Source: Phycisphaerales bacterium UBA2266
GTDB taxonomy: Bacteria; Planctomycetota; Phycisphaerae; Sedimentisphaerales; Anaerobacaceae
Assembly: GCA_002347125.1 (NCBI GenBank)
Contig: DDXG01000272.1
Location: 13,013 to 31,147, forward strand
Direction: 5' to 3'
Length of the DNA: 18,135 nucleotides
Made by a program: the position numbers and the translations under genes
In this document: positions 14,346-18,135 of the stretch, in pieces
How the letters are laid out: each line of letters begins with the position of its first letter
Numbering within the stretch: the stretch's first letter is position 1
Notes under the pieces: generated by a model
Seen by the model: only the letters and a program-made list of their open reading frames with translations
Database searches by the model: none
Told to the model about the DNA's origin: nothing

Positions 14346-15743
14346 ATGATCGGAAGCAGCGAAGGCCACGCTGAGGGTCTTTTGAGACCGCGAGCGGGCA
14401 GGATGTGGGCGGCAGCGGCGATACTTGGGATCGTCGCGGTCCTTTGGGGCGCCGAGGGTGTTGCGCATGCGGGCCAGACGGATACGGCCGGCATCACGGC
14501 GCCCACAACGGCCGCGGTGGACACGGGCGATACGGCGTGGGTGATGATGAGCGCCGCACTCGTGATGCTGATGACGCTGGGGTTGGCGTTCTTCTACGGT
14601 GGGCTGGTGCGCCGCAAGAACATGCTCTCGGTGCTGATGCAGTGTCTGATGATTCTGTGCCTGATCAGCGTGCAGTGGGTCGTGCTCGGGTACAGTCTGT
14701 CTTTTGGGCCGGGCACGGGTCTGATCGGCGGGCTCAAGTGGGTGTTTCTACGCGGCGTGGGACAGGAGCCGAACGCCGACTATGCGGCGACGATCCCACA
14801 CCAGGTCTTCATGATGTTCCAGATGATGTTCGCCGTGATAACACCGGCGCTGATCATCGGGGCCTTCGCGGAACGAATGAAATTCTCCGGCCTGTGCATC
14901 TTCATGCTGTTGTGGGCGACGCTGGTGTATGACCCGGTGGCCCACTGGGTGTGGGGCGTGGGCGGGTTCATGCGGGAGTGGGGGGCGCTGGATTTCGCCG
15001 GGGGCACGGTTGTGCATATCACCGCAGGGATGACGGCCCTGGCGTCGGCGCTGGTGCTGGGACGTCGGCGAGGGTATCCCGAGGGGATCTCTCCACCGCA
15101 CAATCTGCCGTTCGCGGTGCTGGGGGCGGGGTTGCTGTGGTTCGGCTGGTTCGGATTCAACGCAGGCAGCGCCCTGGGCGCCGGCGGCCTGGCGGGCAGC
15201 GCGTTTACGGTAACGCACGTGGCGGCGGCCGTCGCAGGCGTGACGTGGGCGTTGCTCGACTGGCTCAAGCACAAGAAGCCTACGACGCTGGGCGTGATTA
15301 CGGGCGCTGTGGCGGGACTGGTGGCGATTACTCCGGCGTCCGGGTACGTCACGCTGGTAGGCGCTATCGGCATCGGACTCGGAGCGGGCCTGATCCCCTG
15401 GGTGGCCGTGACGTACATCAAGGCGGCGCTGGGTTATGACGATGCCCTGGACGCCTTCGGCGTACATGGGATTGGCGGCATGTGGGGCGCCATCGCGACG
15501 GGCCTGTTCGCGACGCGATCCGTCAATCCGGCCGGAGCGGATGGATTGTTCTACGGCAACCCGGTCTTGCTGTGGATCCAAGTCAAGGTCGTGCTGATCA
15601 CGGTTGTCTTCTCGTTCACGGCGGGCTTTCTGCTGCTCAAGCTGGTCGAAGCGTTGATGGGACTACGGGTCAGCGAGCACGAGGAACGGGTCGGTCTGGA
15701 CCTGACGCTGCATCGTGAAGCGGCCTATACCGTTATTGATTAG
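14346..15743 (+). CDS. amt: Ammonium transporter (Amt/AmtB family), second copy
   Basis: 465 residues from ATG 14346, selected because AAGGG lies 8 bases upstream and the start is downstream of the sigma-54 promoter; ATG 14403 would be a shorter alternative without a proper ribosome site. Residues 20-42 are a hydrophobic signal segment ending GVAHAG. Signatures: FFYGGLVRRKNMLSVLMQ (82-99), FQMMFAVITPALIIGAFAERMKFS, DFAGGTVVHITAGM (216-229) with His224, WFGWFGFNAGSALGAG, AITPASGYV and FGVHGIGGMWG (371-381) with His374. These features are closer to E. coli AmtB than to the first copy. The C-terminal tail LMGLRVSEHEERVGLDLTLH is the PII-sensitive part. The next PII gene follows 24 bases downstream. 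Confidence 0.95.
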   Translation: MIGSSEGHAEGLLRPRAGRMWAAAAILGIVAVLWGAEGVAHAGQTDTAGITAPTTAAVDTGDTAWVMMSAALVMLMTLGLAFFYGGLVRRKNMLSVLMQCLMILCLISVQWVVLGYSLSFGPGTGLIGGLKWVFLRGVGQEPNADYAATIPHQVFMMFQMMFAVITPALIIGAFAERMKFSGLCIFMLLWATLVYDPVAHWVWGVGGFMREWGALDFAGGTVVHITAGMTALASALVLGRRRGYPEGISPPHNLPFAVLGAGLLWFGWFGFNAGSALGAGGLAGSAFTVTHVAAAVAGVTWALLDWLKHKKPTTLGVITGAVAGLVAITPASGYVTLVGAIGIGLGAGLIPWVAVTYIKAALGYDDALDAFGVHGIGGMWGAIATGLFATRSVNPAGADGLFYGNPVLLWIQVKVVLITVVFSFTAGFLLLKLVEALMGLRVSEHEERVGLDLTLHREAAYTVID

Positions 15744-15767
15744 CTGATGAAGGCGAGGGCCTTACTC

Positions 15768-16109
15768 ATGAAATACGTGATAGGGGTTATTCAACCGGAT
15801 CGTCTGGATGACGTACTCAAGCGACTGACGGACGAAGGGGTTCATCTCGTGACGGTGTCCAACGTGGTCGGCCGGGGCCGCCAGAAGGGCGTTGCCCAGG
15901 TCTACCGCAGCCACAAGGAGCAGGGCAGCCTGCTCAAGAAGGTCAAGCTGGAGATCGCCGTCAATGAGGCGTTCGTGGAGAAGACCGTCAGGGCGATCAG
16001 CGAAGGGGCGCGGACGGGGGAGATCGGCGACGGCAAGATCTTTGTCCTCGACCTGGGCGAGTGCATCCGGATTCGCACGGGCGAGCGCGGAAACGAGGCC
16101 ATCGGTTGA
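15768..16109 (+). CDS. glnK: PII signal-transduction protein (GlnK/GlnB family), second copy, Tyr51 replaced by Glu
   Basis: 113 residues from ATG 15768, chosen for GAGGG 8 bases upstream and because the protein then aligns end to end with the first PII; ATG 15747 would add seven residues. It keeps VGRGRQKG (34-41, Arg38 and Gln39), Tyr46, Arg47, Lys58, ARTGEIGDGKIFVLDL, and Arg101/Arg103. T-loop residues 48-53 are SHKEQG instead of GxxYxV, so position 51 is Glu. This removes the uridylylation Tyr and adds a charge at that point. The C-terminal half is almost identical to the first copy, while the T-loop differs. It probably serves the second Amt and perhaps glutamine synthetase or the activator; partner specificity is inferred from gene order only. 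Confidence 0.92.
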   Translation: MKYVIGVIQPDRLDDVLKRLTDEGVHLVTVSNVVGRGRQKGVAQVYRSHKEQGSLLKKVKLEIAVNEAFVEKTVRAISEGARTGEIGDGKIFVLDLGECIRIRTGERGNEAIG

Positions 16110-16122
16110 GACCGGTCGGTGC

Positions 16123-16149
16123 ATAGTGCAGTCGAACTGCTGTATTTTT
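16123..16149 (+). terminator. Weak terminator or attenuator between the second PII gene and glnA
   Basis: GCAGT (16128-16132) pairs with ACTGC (16136-16140), extended by an ATA/TAT pairing after a 2x2 mismatch, then TTTTT at 16145-16149. The stem is short. It may cause partial termination, so that glnA is less abundant than, or independently controlled from, the amt-PII mRNA. No sigma-54 site was found between here and glnA. Confidence 0.4.
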
Positions 16150-16193
16150 CAAGTTGGGCGTATTGGCAATGCAGATGAAAGGAGCAAGAACCC

Positions 16194-17606
16194 ATGACGC
16201 CAAAAGAGTTTTTTGAATTCGCGAAGAAGCATAAGGCAGGGATGGTGGACCTCAAGTTTGTCGATTTGCTCGGGACGTGGCAGCACTGCACGTTTCCGAC
16301 GGAGTTTCTGGACGAGAAGGCCCTGAAGGAAGGGCTCGGATTCGATGGGTCGTCGATCCGCGGCTGGAAGCCGATTCATCAGTCGGACATGATGGCTGTC
16401 CCCGATCTGGAGACCGCGGTCCTGGATCCGTTCTTCGCCAAACCCACGCTGAGCGTGCTTGCCGATGTGGTCGATCCGCTCACGCGAGAAGAGTATAACC
16501 GCGACCCGCGCGTCATCGCCAAGAGGGCGGCGGAATATGCAAGGAAGACCAAGATCGCGGATACGGCGTACTACGGGCCGGAGCCGGAGTTCTTCATCTT
16601 CGACGAAGTCCGCTACGAGCAGAATCAGCACACGGGAATGTACTCGATCGATTCGGCGGAGGGGTCCTGGAATACGGCCCGGTTCGAGGAGCCCAACCTC
16701 GGGTACAAGCCGTCGTACAAAGGCGGGTACTTCCCCGTCAGCCCGACCGACACGCAGCAGGACATCCGCAGCGAAATGGTCACGGAGATGCAGAAAGTCG
16801 GCATCATGGTCGAGAAACACCATCACGAGGTGGCCACGGGGGGGCAGGCCGAAATAGACATGCTGTACGCCCCGCTCGTCGAGCAGGCCGACAAGCTGAT
16901 GTGGTATAAGTATATCGTCAAGAATGTCGCCAAGCGTTATGGGAAGACGGCGACGTTCATGCCCAAGCCCATCTTCCAGGACAACGGCTCGGGGATGCAC
17001 ACGCACTTCTCCCTGTGGAAAGGCGGCAAGAACCTGTTTGCGGGCAAGGGCTACGCCGGCCTGTCGGATCTGGCGTTGCACGCCATCGCCGGGCTGATTC
17101 ACCATGCCCCGGCCATTCTGGCGTTTGCCGCGCCGACGACGAACTCCTATCGGCGGCTGGTGCCGGGCTTTGAGGCGCCGGTCAACCTCTGCATGTCCGC
17201 ACGGAACCGCTCGGCAGCCTGCAGAATCCCGATGTACTCACCGAGTGACAAGGCCAAGAGAGTGGAGTTCCGCTGCCCGGACCCGAGCTGCAACGGCTAC
17301 CTGACATTTTCCGCCATGCTGATGGCCGCCCTCGACGGCATCAAGCACAAAATGGACCCGGGCAAGCCGATGGACGTGGACGTGTACGAACTGCCCAAGG
17401 AGGAATTGGCGACCACCAAGCAGGCGCCCGGTTCTCTGGCCGAATCCATCGCGGCCCTTGAGAAGGACCATGAGTTCCTTACTCAGGGCGGTGTCTTCAC
17501 CGACGACATGATCGAGACGTGGGTGCAGTGGAAGCGGGAAAAGGAGATCGATGAGATGGCGCTGCGGCCGCATCCGCATGAGTTCCACCTGTATTACGAT
17601 TGCTGA
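16194..17606 (+). CDS. glnA: Glutamine synthetase type I (GlnA)
   Basis: 470 residues, the normal length for GSI, with AAAGGAG 9 bases before the ATG. It makes glutamine from glutamate, ammonia and ATP as a cytoplasmic dodecamer. Signatures: LGFDGSSIRGW (48-58), YYGPEPEFFIFDE with metal ligands, KHHHEVATGGQAEID, NGSGMHTHFSLWKGGKNLF (ATP site), NSYRRLVPGFEAPVNLCMSARNRS and RVEFRCPDPSCNGYL. Tyr398 in DVYELPKEE corresponds to the adenylylated Tyr397 of E. coli, so it is of the GSI-beta type that can be adenylylated, although no adenylyltransferase gene is in the window. It follows the second PII gene by 84 bases on the same strand, completing the uptake-sensing-fixation set. Confidence 0.97.
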   Translation: MTPKEFFEFAKKHKAGMVDLKFVDLLGTWQHCTFPTEFLDEKALKEGLGFDGSSIRGWKPIHQSDMMAVPDLETAVLDPFFAKPTLSVLADVVDPLTREEYNRDPRVIAKRAAEYARKTKIADTAYYGPEPEFFIFDEVRYEQNQHTGMYSIDSAEGSWNTARFEEPNLGYKPSYKGGYFPVSPTDTQQDIRSEMVTEMQKVGIMVEKHHHEVATGGQAEIDMLYAPLVEQADKLMWYKYIVKNVAKRYGKTATFMPKPIFQDNGSGMHTHFSLWKGGKNLFAGKGYAGLSDLALHAIAGLIHHAPAILAFAAPTTNSYRRLVPGFEAPVNLCMSARNRSAACRIPMYSPSDKAKRVEFRCPDPSCNGYLTFSAMLMAALDGIKHKMDPGKPMDVDVYELPKEELATTKQAPGSLAESIAALEKDHEFLTQGGVFTDDMIETWVQWKREKEIDEMALRPHPHEFHLYYDC

Positions 17607-17690
17607 TCGCGCGGAGAAGAACCTTGAGTAGGGGTTCTCTGCGGCCTCTGGGTGCTCCGCGGTGGAATCAGGAGTTTTGGCAGGGTTCGG

Positions 17691-17719
17691 CTGCACCGTT
17701 GTGTGCAGTTGGCGTTGGG
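17691..17719 (+). terminator. Possible terminator of glnA
   Basis: CTGCAC (17691-17696) pairs with GTGCAG (17703-17708) around a 6-base loop, followed by the GT-rich TTGGCGTTGGG and then TTTT at 17720-17723. It lies about 85 bases past the glnA stop. The T tract is poor, so this is tentative. Confidence 0.3.
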
Positions 17720-17833
17720 TTTTGGACGAGGCTCGTCGATCTCGTGGTCGGCGGGCCTCGCCCGTTTATGGGCGGATTCACCGCCCAGAACGCTGAGGCG
17801 GCCCGATACAGCCGTCGCCTGCCAGAGTTGGAT

Positions 17834-17849
17834 ATGCCATATATGGCAT
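17834..17849. repeat. 16-base perfect palindrome
   Basis: ATGCCATATATGGCAT is a perfect palindrome in the intergenic stretch, 77 bases beyond the stop of the FGE-like gene and 227 bases beyond glnA. Its AT-rich centre contrasts with the GC-rich surroundings. It could be an operator or a remnant; no nearby start codon makes it an obvious promoter element. Confidence 0.5.
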
Positions 17850-17866
17850 TGGCCGCGCACTTTTGG

Positions 17867-17896
17867 AAAAAAATTCGGCCCTCGCTTCGCTCGGGC
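17867..17896 (-). terminator. Rho-independent terminator of the FGE-like gene
   Basis: On the minus strand GCCC (17893-17896 complement) and GGGC (17878-17881 complement) form a stem with two further inner pairs, followed a few bases later by seven consecutive T (the A run at 17867-17873 on the plus strand). It starts about 30 bases after the stop codon at 17926, as expected for a terminator. Confidence 0.55.
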
Positions 17897-17925
17897 AAAG
17901 GGTAAAAGGGATAAAAGCCAAAGTG

Positions 17926-18135
17926 TTAAAAGTCCAGGACAACACGAAACCCGACGCAGAAGTCGCCGCGATAGTCGGGCCTGTCGCCGCTGCGGTCCGC
18001 CACGCGGCAGTGGTTCGCAGCGTAGTCCCAATCGCCGCCGCGCAGAACACGGTACGAGCCATCGGTCGGGCCCGTGGGATTTGTCTGTGAACCGGAACTG
18101 TAGGAACCGTACCAGTCGTTGCACCACTCCCAGAC
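17926..18135 (-). CDS. SUMF1/FGE-sulfatase-domain protein, C-terminal end (runs off the right edge)
   Basis: The last 69 residues are visible, ending with TAA at 17926-17928; the frame is open to the window edge. It begins VWEWCNDWYG, the typical core of the formylglycine-generating-enzyme/SUMF1 fold, and continues NPTGPTDGSYRVLRGGDWDY, HCRVADRSGDRP and FCVGFRVVLDF, matching the family's RV.RGGSW...R...R....GFR C-terminus. True FGE converts a sulfatase cysteine to formylglycine using two cysteines shortly after GGS. Here one appears kept (HC) and the other is replaced by Tyr, and GGSW is GGDW, so a non-catalytic or different family role is likely. Planctomycetes carry many such proteins. The N-terminal domains are outside the window. 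Confidence 0.88.
   Translation of the reverse strand, partial: VWEWCNDWYGSYSSGSQTNPTGPTDGSYRVLRGGDWDYAANHCRVADRSGDRPDYRGDFCVGFRVVLDF

Larger units (their letters stand above)
17607..17925. other. Gene-free, palindrome-rich stretch between glnA and the FGE-like gene
   Basis: Converging genes end on both sides. The 319 bases hold several perfect short inverted repeats: AGAACC/GGTTCT (17618-17638), CTGCAC/GTGCAG (17691-17708), CGGGC/GCCCG (17752-17764), TGGGCGG/CCGCCCA (17769-17787) and the 16-base palindrome at 17834-17849. The segment 17630-17675 looks like a degenerate repeat of a CTCTGCGG-type unit. Open frames here have no recognisable domain. Confidence 0.6.

Noticed and set aside
16110..16193. 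A third sigma-54 promoter before glnA (TTGGCAATGCAG)
   Set aside because: The -12 TTGC is missing at the required spacing. Only a weak hairpin with a T run is present.
1..18135. CRISPR array, tRNA, rRNA, transposase or phage genes
   Set aside because: No regularly spaced direct repeats, no tRNA-like cloverleaf or rRNA sequence, and no transposase or phage protein motifs were recognised.

Overview
The window looks like a chromosomal segment of a planctomycete, probably from the Phycisphaerae side of the phylum. This is inferred from GC-rich coding, several Pro/Ala-rich lipoproteins, and the presence together of DUF1573, DUF1080 and formylglycine-generating-enzyme-like (SUMF1) domains with a cytochrome-c554-type multihaem lipoprotein. 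No rRNA, tRNA, CRISPR array or transposase was seen, so the taxonomic guess rests on gene families alone.

Left part (1-6096, all on the minus strand, reading right to left): a DUF1573 lipoprotein, a lipoprotein joining a 5'-nucleotidase-like domain to four CxxCH haem sites, a GspC-like inner-membrane protein, and a GspD-like secretin whose C-terminal half lies beyond base 1. This is a cell-envelope block. The GspC/GspD pair indicates a type II secretion or pilus-like machine. A strong hairpin terminator and a 464-base gap separate the two genes.

Middle part (6263-11935, plus strand): a GT2 polyprenyl-phosphate glycosyltransferase overlaps by 4 bases a GT39-like multi-span glycosyltransferase. 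These are followed by a SAM methyltransferase, a GT4 glycosyltransferase and a DUF1080 lipoprotein. Together they look like a small surface-glycan module: sugar loaded on a lipid carrier, flipped and transferred outside, with methylation and further glycosylation.

Right part (12031-17606, plus strand): a nitrogen-assimilation cluster with two ammonium transporter/PII pairs followed by type I glutamine synthetase (amt-PII, amt-PII-glnA). Each amt gene has a near-perfect sigma-54 promoter. Upstream of each promoter lie two dyad sites of the form TCTAC-N6-GTAGA, 30 bases apart, at exactly the same distance from the -24 element in both copies. This shared architecture, together with PII proteins that both lack the Tyr51 uridylylation residue, is the most interesting signal in the window. 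Ammonium enters through Amt, PII gates Amt according to ATP/ADP/2-oxoglutarate, and glutamine synthetase fixes the ammonium.

The right edge (17926-18135, minus strand) holds the C-terminal end of a SUMF1/FGE-family protein with its own probable terminator. Between it and glnA lies a palindrome-rich, gene-free stretch.
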